NCBI RefSeq assembly: GCF_026011715.1
Contig: NZ_BRVM01000001.1
Span: forward strand, 464,907-528,906
DNA length: 64,000 nt
DNA from: Cytobacillus sp. NCCP-133
GTDB lineage: Bacteria; Bacillota; Bacilli; Bacillales; Cytobacillaceae
Reading direction: 5' to 3'
Part shown: positions 27,191 to 35,756 of the stretch, piece by piece
Layout: each line of letters opens with the position of its first letter
How positions within the stretch are numbered: the stretch's first letter is position 1
Notes under the pieces: generated by a model
Seen by the model: only the letters and a program-made list of their open reading frames with translations
What the model was told of the DNA's origin: nothing
Database searches by the model: none
Made by a program: the position numbers and the translations under genes

Positions 27191-28858
27191 TTAATATGAT
27201 AGAACCCGGTAAATTTCCTCTAATGTGGTTTTCCCCTGCGATGCCTTTGTTAGTCCATCATCGAGTAATGACTTAAACCCTTGTTCTTTTACATACTCAC
27301 GATAAGTAGCATCGGACTGTTTAATGTTAATCATTTGACGCAGGTGGTCATCTACGACTATCATCTCATGAATTGCGAATCTCCCTATATAGCCTGTACT
27401 ATTGCAATAAGAGCACCCTGCTCCCTTTACAATTCCATTGGTTTTTAATCCTCTGGAAGTAAATAACTCTTCTTCTTCCTTGGATAAGGTATATTTTGAT
27501 GAACAGTGCGGGCATACCTTTCGAACAAGGCGCTGCGCTACTACACCAACGATAGACGAAGCAATTAAGAATGGTTCAATGCCCATATCATTTAATCTGC
27601 TTATTGCTCCTGCTGAATCGTTTGTGTGCAGTGTACTTAAAACTAAATGTCCAGTCATAGCTGATCGCAAAGCGATTTCAGCCGTTTCTGAATCCCGAAT
27701 TTCTCCGACCATAATAACATCAGGATCCTGTCGCAGAATGGAGCGCAAGCCCGCCGCAAAAGTAAGGCCGATAGAAGGCTTCACCTGAAGTTGATTAATC
27801 CCTTTTATTTGGTATTCCACTGGATCTTCTACTGTGATTAAATTTACAGCATCTGAATTAAGTTCATTTAATGCCGTATATAAAGTCGTAGATTTACCGG
27901 AACCAGTCGGACCCGTAACGAGTATGATTCCATAAGGATAATTAATCATCCTGCGAAAATTGATTTCATTACTCTCTGAAAAACCTAATCTTTCTATTCC
28001 TAATTTAACACTCCCAGTATCCAGCAAGCGCATAACGACTTTCTCACCATGTACAGTTGGAAGAATGGACACGCGAAGATCAATTGTTTTAAGTTCTAAA
28101 TCTAAATTAAATCTGCCATCTTGAGGCAGCCTTTTTTCAGCGATATTTAAGCTGGACATAATCTTAATTCTTGAAACCAACATATTGTTCATTTTCTTCG
28201 GTAGCGTTCTCTCTGTTCGAAGGATACCATCTACCCTAAGCCTTATCAGAGTTTCAGTTTCAAATGGGTCAATATGTATATCACTGGCACCCAGTTGTAC
28301 TGCCTGGCTAATTAATTGATTTACCATCTTTGCGACTGGAGAATCATCCGATTGCTGTGATTCTAAAAAATCCTGGTCTTCCTCGCTAAAGGGCATCTCT
28401 TTCAGCATTTGATCGATAGATTTTTGAATTCCATAAAAACGACTAATAGCTAAGCGGAGCTCTTCCTTTTTTGCTATGGCCGGATCAATTTCAAACCCTG
28501 TGCTTAATCGCAAATCATCGAGCGCAAAGTAGTCCAGAGGATCATACATAGCAACCATAAGCCTGTTATTTGTTTTTTTCAGAGGCAGAATTTGATGTTT
28601 TCGCGCTAAATCTTCACTAATAATGTTAACCAGTTTCTTGTCTAGCCTTTGCCTATATAAATCAACATGTGGTATGCCCAGCTGAAATTCCAAAACCTCA
28701 ATAATTTGCTGTTCACTGACAAGATTCATCTCGATTAACTGATCTCCAAGTCTCAGCCCTGTGTTTTTCTGCTCATGAAGCGCCTGCATAAGCTGCTTTT
28801 CAGAAATAACAGAAGAGTCTACCAGTAAATCTCCTAACCTTTTTCTTTTTTGAATCAT
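27191..28858 (-). CDS. pilB: PilB, pilus extension ATPase with N-terminal MshEN c-di-GMP domain
   Basis: 555 residues. Residues 7-30 and 36-59 are two 24-residue motifs beginning RLGD and ending in Q, separated by five residues. This is the spacing described for MshEN domains that bind c-di-GMP. The position-10 glycine of the consensus is Ser/Asn here. Then come the N2 domain (about 150-290), Walker A GPTGSGKST (about 316-324), Walker B DPDVIMVGEIRD, and the zinc tetracysteine CPHC...CSYC (about 460-490). It drives pilus polymerisation. Confidence 0.95.
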   Translation of the reverse strand: MIQKRKRLGDLLVDSSVISEKQLMQALHEQKNTGLRLGDQLIEMNLVSEQQIIEVLEFQLGIPHVDLYRQRLDKKLVNIISEDLARKHQILPLKKTNNRLMVAMYDPLDYFALDDLRLSTGFEIDPAIAKKEELRLAISRFYGIQKSIDQMLKEMPFSEEDQDFLESQQSDDSPVAKMVNQLISQAVQLGASDIHIDPFETETLIRLRVDGILRTERTLPKKMNNMLVSRIKIMSSLNIAEKRLPQDGRFNLDLELKTIDLRVSILPTVHGEKVVMRLLDTGSVKLGIERLGFSESNEINFRRMINYPYGIILVTGPTGSGKSTTLYTALNELNSDAVNLITVEDPVEYQIKGINQLQVKPSIGLTFAAGLRSILRQDPDVIMVGEIRDSETAEIALRSAMTGHLVLSTLHTNDSAGAISRLNDMGIEPFLIASSIVGVVAQRLVRKVCPHCSSKYTLSKEEEELFTSRGLKTNGIVKGAGCSYCNSTGYIGRFAIHEMIVVDDHLRQMINIKQSDATYREYVKEQGFKSLLDDGLTKASQGKTTLEEIYRVLSY

Positions 28859-28892
28859 ATTATCCCTTCTCTTCGCCAGACTAGTTCACCAG

Positions 28893-30410
28893 CTATTTCA
28901 AGTTGGCAGACTCATACCCGTTCAAAACTAACATAAAATCTAAAAGTAATCCTTCTGCTTTCCAATAAGATATAAGTTGACTATCCTTATAGGCATTGTG
29001 CTCTAGTAAGGAATAAATTTCTGATAACAATGCTGCAGTCTCCTTCAATTCCTGACCGCGCAACACCGTACCGTCATTTTGCAGAAGCTTCACTTTTTCT
29101 TCATAATTCTTTATTTTTTGGTTCACGCTGCCTAATTGGTCTTCTTTAACAAGATAATTCTGATAAGCAATACCAGTAGAGAGAATGTCTGCGATCGCAC
29201 CTGTTACTTCATATACCTCTTTAAGCAACACCTTTTTTTCATGCTCTGTTAAACGATAAGGCAGAGTTTTCACATAAGAATTAACTCCTGTTTGTTTTAA
29301 GATTTCGCTTATTTTTTGAGCAGATGCTTTTTGATTATCTGCTGCTGCATAAATATAACTCATTTCTTCCCCGATAATTCTTGGGTATATTCCAGCATCT
29401 ATTAATTTATTGACTTCAAGGTACATATATTGATTGTTAGAATATGCGCCTGTTTGCACAACATGGAATACCTGCTCTTTTTCAGCAGCTTCCGGAGAAA
29501 CGACATAAGGATTACTCAGATCTATATTACTATGCTCACTTTCTTGCGGCATCCTTTGAACTCGTTGGTTATTGACCGGCTCCATTCTAGATGACTCATT
29601 CTCCAGCTGTTGACTACTTTCTGTTTGAGTCCCGCTATCAATAGATATCGCATCCATCGTCGAACCTTTCTCAGTTTCTAAGTATTTTTTTATTTTCTGA
29701 GGATCAAAGTCATAGTCAAGCTTAAAATCTCTGCTGCTTTCCATTAAATTTGAAAATTCTTCGCTATAATATGTCCGGATCATTACGGTTCCTTCTGATA
29801 GATTTTCTCTTTCTTCATTTATCCTGTAATCATAGCTTTGAATATGGATGGCTCTTTCCAAAGTTTCAAGTTTGTTTACAAAACTATTAACATCCTTTTC
29901 TTCGCCAACGACGTTGATAGTAAAATCTATGTACGAAAGGGCTATATTCTCGATATCAGGGAAGTTCTTTTTAATTTCCTCCAAAGACCCCTGCGGTAAT
30001 CCTTCCTGCCAGCTACCTTTGGCCTGCTGATTACCTTCTTCATTCTGAGGGTTTTCTTCATCTGTTTCCATATATTGCGATTTGGCAACTTCAATATTTT
30101 CAATGAGAACTTCTTGTGATAACTCTATTTTTTCCAGGTCTTTTATCATTTCTTCTATCTTCGGTTTGGATGGTATTTGCTGATCCATTCGGCTTTTTTC
30201 ATTTTCAGTTAGTTTTTGAGGTGTTACTCCCGATAGTTGATACTGATAAAAAATATTATCTTCTTTGATTCTATTTAATTGTTCACCTTGGTGCTTTTCT
30301 TCCACCTGTATTGACCTAATAGCAAAAATGTAAAAAGAGATTAAAAGACAGAACGTTAACAGAATAATGACATACAATACCTTCTTGTTATGCTCTAGCC
30401 ATTTCGTCAT
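28893..30410 (-). CDS. PilO-like pilus assembly protein fused to a SPOR domain
   Basis: 505 residues. Cytoplasmic start, one transmembrane helix (about 11-33), coiled coil, then a periplasm-side PilO-like ferredoxin-fold region (about 60-230, IENIEVAKSQ... FTINVVGEEKDVNSFVNKLETL). After an acidic Ser/Glu-rich linker, residues about 315-390 form a SPOR-type domain (VFHVVQTGAYSNNQYM, SYIYAAADNQ), followed by a helical tail. The start overlaps the pilN stop in ATGA, and PilN-PilO pairing is universal. SPOR domains bind peptidoglycan lacking stem peptides. The fusion suggests wall anchoring or septal targeting of the machine, which is inference. Confidence 0.7.
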   Translation of the reverse strand: MTKWLEHNKKVLYVIILLTFCLLISFYIFAIRSIQVEEKHQGEQLNRIKEDNIFYQYQLSGVTPQKLTENEKSRMDQQIPSKPKIEEMIKDLEKIELSQEVLIENIEVAKSQYMETDEENPQNEEGNQQAKGSWQEGLPQGSLEEIKKNFPDIENIALSYIDFTINVVGEEKDVNSFVNKLETLERAIHIQSYDYRINEERENLSEGTVMIRTYYSEEFSNLMESSRDFKLDYDFDPQKIKKYLETEKGSTMDAISIDSGTQTESSQQLENESSRMEPVNNQRVQRMPQESEHSNIDLSNPYVVSPEAAEKEQVFHVVQTGAYSNNQYMYLEVNKLIDAGIYPRIIGEEMSYIYAAADNQKASAQKISEILKQTGVNSYVKTLPYRLTEHEKKVLLKEVYEVTGAIADILSTGIAYQNYLVKEDQLGSVNQKIKNYEEKVKLLQNDGTVLRGQELKETAALLSEIYSLLEHNAYKDSQLISYWKAEGLLLDFMLVLNGYESANLK

Positions 30411-30967
30411 AGTCCGTCACCCTTTAAAATTTTTAGCTTTAACTCGAAATCTGATTCATATATAAGTTCCTTATCATTTGCAGAAATGCTTATTAATTTG
30501 GCATCCTCAATAAATTCCGCGTTAAGCAAATCATGAAGAAAAATGGCTGAATCACCCTTAGAATAAAACTTAATAGTTAGAGATGCCTCTCCAGTATTTA
30601 GGTAGGAAAACGACGCCACTTTAGCATTCTCAGGCAATAGCATATAAATACTTTTTTGAAGCTCAATGGTATTTTTATAAATCCCATTTAAAGCATTGTT
30701 TAGTAATTTATGCTTATCCTTAAAGTTATATTCATTAATTCCGTTTGTCCTTTTGGTTAATTCTTCTCTTTTTTGGTCACGTTCTGAAGTTTGTGCCGTA
30801 ACTTTTTCTGTCAGAGTCCTTAAAGACTCTTTGGCATCAAAATATGTATAAACAAGAAACGCAGCGAAGAAAATGATTGCCGTGACTGCCAGGAAAGGAA
30901 GTAAATAAGCAGAACGCCTTTCTTTGCGGCTATTAACTTGAGGCAACAAATTTATCCTAATTTCCAC
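30407..30967 (-). CDS. pilN: PilN pilus assembly protein
   Basis: 186 residues from a GTG at 30967 (GGAGG six bases away; an upstream ATG has no site). The conserved cytoplasmic PilM-binding motif is present at the start (EIRINLLPQ), then one transmembrane helix (about 20-42), a coiled coil (about 45-95) and a small alpha/beta domain. Operon order pilM-pilN-pilO is conserved. Confidence 0.9.
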   Translation of the reverse strand: MEIRINLLPQVNSRKERRSAYLLPFLAVTAIIFFAAFLVYTYFDAKESLRTLTEKVTAQTSERDQKREELTKRTNGINEYNFKDKHKLLNNALNGIYKNTIELQKSIYMLLPENAKVASFSYLNTGEASLTIKFYSKGDSAIFLHDLLNAEFIEDAKLISISANDKELIYESDFELKLKILKGDGL

Positions 30968-31001
30968 GATGATCCTCCATTCTGACATCACTTTACATAT
31001 G

Positions 31002-32126
31002 CTAATGATCTTTAGCTCTTAAAGCCAAACCGATAGCGACACTGCAGGCATCCAGCAAACTTTCACTTTTAAAGCTATCAGCTAAGATTGAACTATAATC
31101 AATCCGCACAACTAATTCGCTTCCCAGTCTTTCTTTTAGTGGTTTAAGAACTTGATTTGTTTTCTTTCCTGTTACAATTATTCTCTTTAAATCACTATCT
31201 CGTTCATTTAATGAATATCGAAAAAAGTTTTGCGCTCTCTCAATCTCCCTTATAATTTCATCCAAAAATGATTCTTCAAATGAATACTTTGAACCATCGG
31301 TTGAAGCAGCAATCTCTTTATTGCTCTCAAAGGACAGAGTCTTGTCTTCATCTAAAATTAATGTTTCACTAGAAAGAGAGGGAGTATTTTCCTGATTAAA
31401 TGAATATACATTTTGATTTATTGACATCATTCTGGAGAAAATGATTTTATTTTCTTTAAAGATATGAATTTCAATCGAATCTTCTGCGACATCCAGAATC
31501 ATTTCAGTCTCTTTCAGCCACATAGGATGAACATATAATAGCAGCCGCTGAAGAGCCAGGGCCCTGACTTCAGCGGATAATGGCTTAAGTCCAGCTGAAA
31601 TACAGACTTCAGCTAAATCCGCAGCAAGCGTTTTTGAAGCAGCAAACAAGATTACTTCACTTTTAGGGCCTTCCAAATTTTCTTCTATACCTTTTGCCAA
31701 TTCATCTAAAGATAATTCTTCATTTAAGTTTCTAATTGCATTAGGCATAATAGATCCTATTTTCACAAAATCATAGACTGGCTCTTCAAAGGGGAGGTGA
31801 ATGCTCTCGCCTATTTGGAATTCCAGCAGTTTTCCCAATTCCTCCTTTTCCACATCAGGCAATGAAACAATTTTCCGAACTAAAATATTTTGAGTAGGAA
31901 TAGCTATGTGAATATTCTTAGAAAGAACGCCTTTTCTTAAAGCATTTGCTAATTCTGATGAAATCGTTTCTGTTTGAGAGATTCGTCCTCCTGAAACGAT
32001 CTCATCTTTCAATGTAATGTGACAAATTTCCTGTAAAACAGGGAGCCCTCTTTCTATTTTGACTGCAGCACAGAAGACTTGCTTGCCGTTCATATCTAAT
32101 CCGGAAAAATTTTTGCTGCGAAACAT
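31002..32126 (-). CDS. pilM: PilM actin-like pilus assembly protein
   Basis: 374 residues. Actin-like ATPase fold with SGLDMNGKQVFCAAVK at the N-terminus and a LDVAEDSIEIHIF phosphate-loop-like region near residue 210. Binds the PilN tail on the cytoplasmic face. Homology within the family is low, so the call leans on position before pilN and overall pattern. Confidence 0.88.
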   Translation of the reverse strand: MFRSKNFSGLDMNGKQVFCAAVKIERGLPVLQEICHITLKDEIVSGGRISQTETISSELANALRKGVLSKNIHIAIPTQNILVRKIVSLPDVEKEELGKLLEFQIGESIHLPFEEPVYDFVKIGSIMPNAIRNLNEELSLDELAKGIEENLEGPKSEVILFAASKTLAADLAEVCISAGLKPLSAEVRALALQRLLLYVHPMWLKETEMILDVAEDSIEIHIFKENKIIFSRMMSINQNVYSFNQENTPSLSSETLILDEDKTLSFESNKEIAASTDGSKYSFEESFLDEIIREIERAQNFFRYSLNERDSDLKRIIVTGKKTNQVLKPLKERLGSELVVRIDYSSILADSFKSESLLDACSVAIGLALRAKDH

Positions 32127-32158
32127 ATTATCACCTCTTTAATTCATGAAAGCCCTAT

Positions 32159-33199
32159 TTACCGATGAGTTGATAAATTAACACTGTTGCTGTTAACATT
32201 TGTATTTAAAGGTATATCTTTGCCTTCACCTTTATCAGAAGGAATGCTGCACACAATGGGCAATAACGTGCAATCAATTCCCTTAGCCTCACCGGTAATT
32301 TCTGCAGCATTAGAGTTACCGCGAATCGTATCTGCAATGATTCCGCTGTTAATAACAACCTTGGCATTGCCATTAATATAAAAGTCTTGAACAATTAATA
32401 CTCCATCCACTTTTACTGAATAAGTGCTATTTCCATTACCGGTAATAGAAATAGAATCAGCAAGAACAATAGAATCACCGGGTATATAAACCTGTGCATT
32501 CTTCCCTGATAAATCAATCCTATTTACTCTGCTGAATCCTTTAAGAAATTGATAATATTGTTTGGTATCAACATTGATTTGGGGTACCGCTCCCCAATTC
32601 TCATTTACATATGTTAAAATATTTTCATACATATTATGAGAAAGCTGAAATCTTGTATCCATAGGTACTTTATAATTATTTTGTTTCTTAATAGCGTCCG
32701 TTACATAATTAACAGCCTTATCAGAAATATCTACCGTTCCAATGGCTGGAATCGAAAGCGTTGTCGTAAATTTAAGCTTTCTTTCTATTCTTGAGTTGGA
32801 GCTTTTTTTTGCTAATAATTCAACATTTACATTATAAGCATCTCCTGGCTTAAACGAATGCGGGTCAATTATTGGGGTCATGGGATCAACCTGGATGCCA
32901 ACATCTATATTTTGCGATCCAATATTATACGGGCTTTCCGTAGATTCACCGTTTAATAAGTAAAAATACGGCCCCGTATTGCCTTTTGCATCTGTATACT
33001 CCGACATTTCATTTAAAACGATTTCTAATGCTCCTTCGGATCTGTAAAATTCTTCCTGATCTATTTGGTTGTTCTCAATGGTTTTCATGCTGTAAGTAGT
33101 AGTATTAAGCAGGGCTGTTCCAGCAATGGTTAAAAATACAATCAAAAAAAGGACTAGTATCAGCGCTGAGCCATTTTGACTCTTCAGGCATAGTTTCAA
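32159..33199 (-). CDS. PilX-like minor pilin with a beta-rich C-terminal domain
   Basis: 346 residues, TTG start at 33199 with AGGAGG. The first residues KSQNG/SALILVLFLIVFL carry the processing glycine followed by a pilin helix but no Glu5, the PilX/GspK type that caps pilus tips. The C-terminal 120 residues (about 210-310) are rich in V/I/G/N alternation (SISITGNGNSTYSV, FYINGNAKVVINSG). They resemble a polymer-forming beta-solenoid as in bactofilins. It ends in a short Asn/Ser-rich tail. No homologue was identified by name. Confidence 0.7.
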   Translation of the reverse strand: MKLCLKSQNGSALILVLFLIVFLTIAGTALLNTTTYSMKTIENNQIDQEEFYRSEGALEIVLNEMSEYTDAKGNTGPYFYLLNGESTESPYNIGSQNIDVGIQVDPMTPIIDPHSFKPGDAYNVNVELLAKKSSNSRIERKLKFTTTLSIPAIGTVDISDKAVNYVTDAIKKQNNYKVPMDTRFQLSHNMYENILTYVNENWGAVPQINVDTKQYYQFLKGFSRVNRIDLSGKNAQVYIPGDSIVLADSISITGNGNSTYSVKVDGVLIVQDFYINGNAKVVINSGIIADTIRGNSNAAEITGEAKGIDCTLLPIVCSIPSDKGEGKDIPLNTNVNSNSVNLSTHR

Positions 33200-33214
33200 T
33201 TATGTATCATCCTC

Positions 33215-33613
33215 CTAATAACGAAACCTCTCAGAAATGACAATTTCAGTATTTAACTCATAATTGATAGGGCTATCAGAATGATTTAAGATCAGATGTA
33301 AATCATAGACGTTTTCCCTTTTGGGTGAGAGATCAAATTGATCTATATTTCCAGTTTCAATAGCAAGAGACCTACCATCCGAAAATACGATCTTTCCAGC
33401 TTCTGCATCATAACTTGCCTTAACTCCATCTCTTATTTTCTCTGTAACGCTTTCAGCAATAAATCTTGCCTCACGCTGTAATTCATTTTTCACTGTCACT
33501 TCTTGCTCAGACTTTAGTGCCACATTCACTAGAAGGATGCTTACTGATAATACTGCTGACATAATGGTTACGGTGACTAAAAGTTCTATTAAAGTTACTC
33601 CCTTCTGATTCAC
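33215..33613 (-). CDS. prepilin-type minor pilin (PilW/GspJ-like)
   Basis: 132 residues. Class III cleavage motif QKG/VTLIELLVTV with Glu5 and a hydrophobic helix. The GTG start overlaps the stop of the preceding pilin gene by one base (TAGTG). The mature part is about 125 residues and beta-rich. Confidence 0.82.
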   Translation of the reverse strand: MNQKGVTLIELLVTVTIMSAVLSVSILLVNVALKSEQEVTVKNELQREARFIAESVTEKIRDGVKASYDAEAGKIVFSDGRSLAIETGNIDQFDLSPKRENVYDLHLILNHSDSPINYELNTEIVISERFRY

Positions 33614-33999
33614 TATGGCTTCACCACCGTTACCAGCTCTTCGGCTTCTTCAGCCGAATCAAGTGAATGGGCGGTTACAGTTATTTTAAAATATATATGA
33701 TTGTGGTACTCCCTGTCCGTTTTGGTAACGACAACCTCCGCAGCATCGCCAGTACCTTTGTTTAAATCACAGCCATCATCCACAGAACAATAATACAGTA
33801 CCTTATTAGGGTCATATCCTTCACTTCTAATAACCTCCATTACTTCTTGAGCAAAATAGAAAAGCTGTGTTTCTTCTCCTTGAGAGGCTGTCCTATTTAA
33901 GGTGCCTGTGGTAATGGTAAGTAAAGGGACAATGATCATGCCAGAAATTGCAATCGCAGCCAAAAGTTCAATTAACGTGATCCCGCGCTCATTTTTCAC
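33613..33999 (-). CDS. prepilin-type minor pilin (PilV/GspI-like)
   Basis: 128 residues from a GTG (AGAGGTGA site). Six-residue leader ERG/ITLIELLAAIAISG with Glu5. Contains a pair of cysteines in YCSVDDGCD that may form a small disulfide loop. Between prepilin peptidase and the next minor pilin, 12 bp after the peptidase stop. Confidence 0.82.
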   Translation of the reverse strand: MKNERGITLIELLAAIAISGMIIVPLLTITTGTLNRTASQGEETQLFYFAQEVMEVIRSEGYDPNKVLYYCSVDDGCDLNKGTGDAAEVVVTKTDREYHNHIYFKITVTAHSLDSAEEAEELVTVVKP

Positions 34000-34011
34000 G
34001 ATTTCTCACCT

Positions 34012-34761
34012 CTAGTAAAAGCTGATGTACCACTGAAATATCTCATTTCCATAAAGAAATGATAGAATAGTCCCAATAAAAATAAATGGAGCAAACGGAA
34101 TCGGCTCCTGCCGCTTTACTTTTCCAGTCAGCAATAAAAATACACCTGCAATTGCTCCAGCAAAGGACGCAAGAACAAGACTCATAATGGTTAATAATGG
34201 ACCTAAACCAACGCCTATTGCTGCGTATAGTTTAATATCCCCCCCGCCCATGCCTCCTTTGCTGACAATCGCTATGATTAATAATAAAGAAAACCCAACC
34301 ACTCCACCCAGCAGATAATGCATAAAGGGCTCCGTTCCAATAAAATAACGAATAAGCACCAGCAAACCAAGCATGGGGAAAGTAATAATGTCCAGGATCA
34401 GCTTTTCACGTATATCTGTTAGAACAGAAAGAAGCAGCAAAACTGTAAGAAGTAAGGCGGGTATCAGCTCAAGAGTCCAGCCGATTTCTTTATAAACAAG
34501 AAAAATAGTGAATGCTGTTAACAACTCACCAAACGGGTATAAAGCCGAAATTCTCTGTTTGCAATAGCGGCACTTCCCTCTGAGAAACAGATAGCTAAAG
34601 ACAGGAACCAAATCGAATACGTTTAACTTATTTTTGCAGGTTGGACAATGAGAAGGGGGGAAGGACACTGATTCCTTCTTCAACAGGCGGATTGCCGCCA
34701 CATTCAGGAAACTTCCCAAGAGCAGTGCATAGATGAATACGAACATATCAATATAAATCAA
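34012..34761 (-). CDS. pilD: prepilin peptidase / N-methylase (PilD, ComC position)
   Basis: 249 residues, TTG start with GAAGGGATGG. A24 aspartic protease: N-terminal domain with four cysteines (CPTC...CRYC, about 37-70), catalytic aspartates in LTDIREKLILD and GMGGGDIKLY, and about seven transmembrane helices. It lies where comC is in B. subtilis and may process both the pilins of this locus and any ComG pseudopilins encoded elsewhere. First gene of the long pil operon, only 37 bp after the pilA terminator. Confidence 0.95.
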   Translation of the reverse strand: MIYIDMFVFIYALLLGSFLNVAAIRLLKKESVSFPPSHCPTCKNKLNVFDLVPVFSYLFLRGKCRYCKQRISALYPFGELLTAFTIFLVYKEIGWTLELIPALLLTVLLLLSVLTDIREKLILDIITFPMLGLLVLIRYFIGTEPFMHYLLGGVVGFSLLLIIAIVSKGGMGGGDIKLYAAIGVGLGPLLTIMSLVLASFAGAIAGVFLLLTGKVKRQEPIPFAPFIFIGTILSFLYGNEIFQWYISFY

Positions 34762-34798
34762 CTAAAACCATCCCTTCTCAAATGCCAGTATGTATTAG

Positions 34799-34839
34799 AA
34801 AAAAGCTGTCGCCGCCAATAATGACGCGACAGCTTTTTT
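34799..34839 (-). terminator. terminator between pilA and the pil operon
   Basis: AAAAAAGCTGTCGC (34799-34812) pairs perfectly with GCGACAGCTTTTTT (34826-34839). The next gene starts 38 bp beyond, leaving little room for a promoter. Partial read-through would give abundant pilin and less machinery. Confidence 0.9.
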
Positions 34840-34865
34840 AAAGGAATTTTTTTATATAATGTTGT

Positions 34866-34990
34866 CCGTTGATTTCCGCTCCGGACACTTGCTTTCCGCG
34901 GGGAGGAACGGGAGCCTGCTTTGCCTATATAGCCTACGGTTACCTTACCACAGCAGCAGACAGATGCCCTCAGTTCTAATCAAATCAGAA
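34866..34990 (+). repeat. family A extragenic repeat, copy between pilD and pilA
   Basis: Begins GTTGATTTCCGCTCCGGACAC then TTGCTTTCCGCGGGGAGGAA; the 3' half is degenerate (ends CTAATCAAATCAG). It shares ACTTGCTTTCCGC and GGGAGGAA with the copy at 58703. Confidence 0.65.
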
Positions 34991-35014
34991 TAAGAAAACC
35001 AGAAGCCTATCTTA

Positions 35015-35350
35015 TTATTTAACACAATAGTTTTTGAAATCAGTATCAGTGTTAACCTTATAGTCACCTGGACATTCTGGTGTTTTTGCAAGATATTTTG
35101 AAGTTACAAGAACTGCAAAACTATCTGGCGCACTACCTTCAACTGCCTCATAACGGCTAGCAGCATCCAGCACAATTGCATTGGTCTGTTTTGCTGCTTT
35201 TTCAGCAGCATCATCTTTATTGCTGATAACCATCGGAATCGCTATCGCCGCGATAATCCCCAAAATCACAATCACCACTAGCAGTTCAACCAGTGTTAAG
35301 CCTTGCTGGTTTTTTAACAGTTTCATTTTTCTGTTCAGCAGTTTTTTCAT
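35015..35350 (-). CDS. pilA: major type IV pilin PilA
   Basis: 111 residues, ATG at 35350 after AGGAGG. A 17-residue leader ends at the cleavage site QQG/LTLVELLVVI with Glu5, followed by a hydrophobic helix and a compact C-terminal domain of about 60 residues with a cysteine pair (PECPG...NYCVK), a typical D-loop. Mature size about 94 residues, small even for Gram-positive pilins. Separately terminated, and preceded by the c-di-GMP-II riboswitch. Confidence 0.93.
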   Translation of the reverse strand: MKKLLNRKMKLLKNQQGLTLVELLVVIVILGIIAAIAIPMVISNKDDAAEKAAKQTNAIVLDAASRYEAVEGSAPDSFAVLVTSKYLAKTPECPGDYKVNTDTDFKNYCVK

Positions 35351-35428
35351 TTAATCCTTTTCCTCCTCTTAATCATATAATAGCTCCTAAAATATTTTAA
35401 GAGTCTTTTATAATCTCTTAAAGTAAAT

Positions 35429-35475
35429 AAAAAAGCCATTACAAATATGTATATTGCTATACAAATAGTAAAGGC
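35429..35475 (-). terminator. riboswitch-controlled terminator before pilA
   Basis: Minus strand: GCC, TTAC and TGTATA pair with TATACA, GTAA and GGC around a GCAA loop, then six U residues. The 5' arm (35463-35475) is the same segment that forms the 3' strand of riboswitch stem P1, so the two structures exclude each other. Confidence 0.75.
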
Positions 35476-35545
35476 CGGTTGCACCAGTAGCTTCGTATGA
35501 CTTAGGTGCCCATTTACAAGTCATACTTCAACGCTTCCTCTATTT
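35463..35545 (-). ncRNA. c-di-GMP-II riboswitch controlling pilA
   Basis: Minus-strand leader with all elements of the class II c-di-GMP aptamer as I remember it. A 9-bp stem GTATGACTT/AAGTCATAC has loop AAATGGGCACCT. The loop GCACC pairs with GGTGC downstream (pseudoknot). The conserved TACTGGTGCAACCGGCC follows. P1 is formed by AAATAG..AGG with CC...CTATTT. Compared with the known Clostridium acetobutylicum aptamer, TTGGGCAC and AGTGCAACCGACC line up directly. Ligand-stabilised P1 would break the terminator at 35429-35475, predicting an ON switch, as for pilA1 in C. difficile. Confidence 0.85.
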
Positions 35546-35756
35546 TTCTGTTTCATTTGTACTATACAAAAATAGTCCAAATGTACCGCGATGATTTCTA
35601 TCATATTCTATCATGCGAAATGACAAAAAGGTATATAAATTTATCATTTTTTACATTTTTTTCACTGTATTGTATATATTTTTCTTCAAGGTTTTTATTT
35701 CTGCTTTTTAGTTTTTCTCCAAATAAAGTAAGCTGCTTTCTAGAAAGATTTACAAA

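Noticed and set aside
35015..35350. Pilin gene as a competence comGC-type pseudopilin
   Set aside because: The locus has PilT, PilM, PilN, a PilO-like subunit and several minor pilins, which the ComG system lacks; no comG gene set is seen.
35463..35545. Leader considered as c-di-GMP-I (GEMM), preQ1 or SAM-type riboswitch
   Set aside because: The GEMM core (ACGCAAAGCC and GGGTTACCGA blocks) is absent, and the preQ1 and SAM patterns do not fit; the class II c-di-GMP pattern does.
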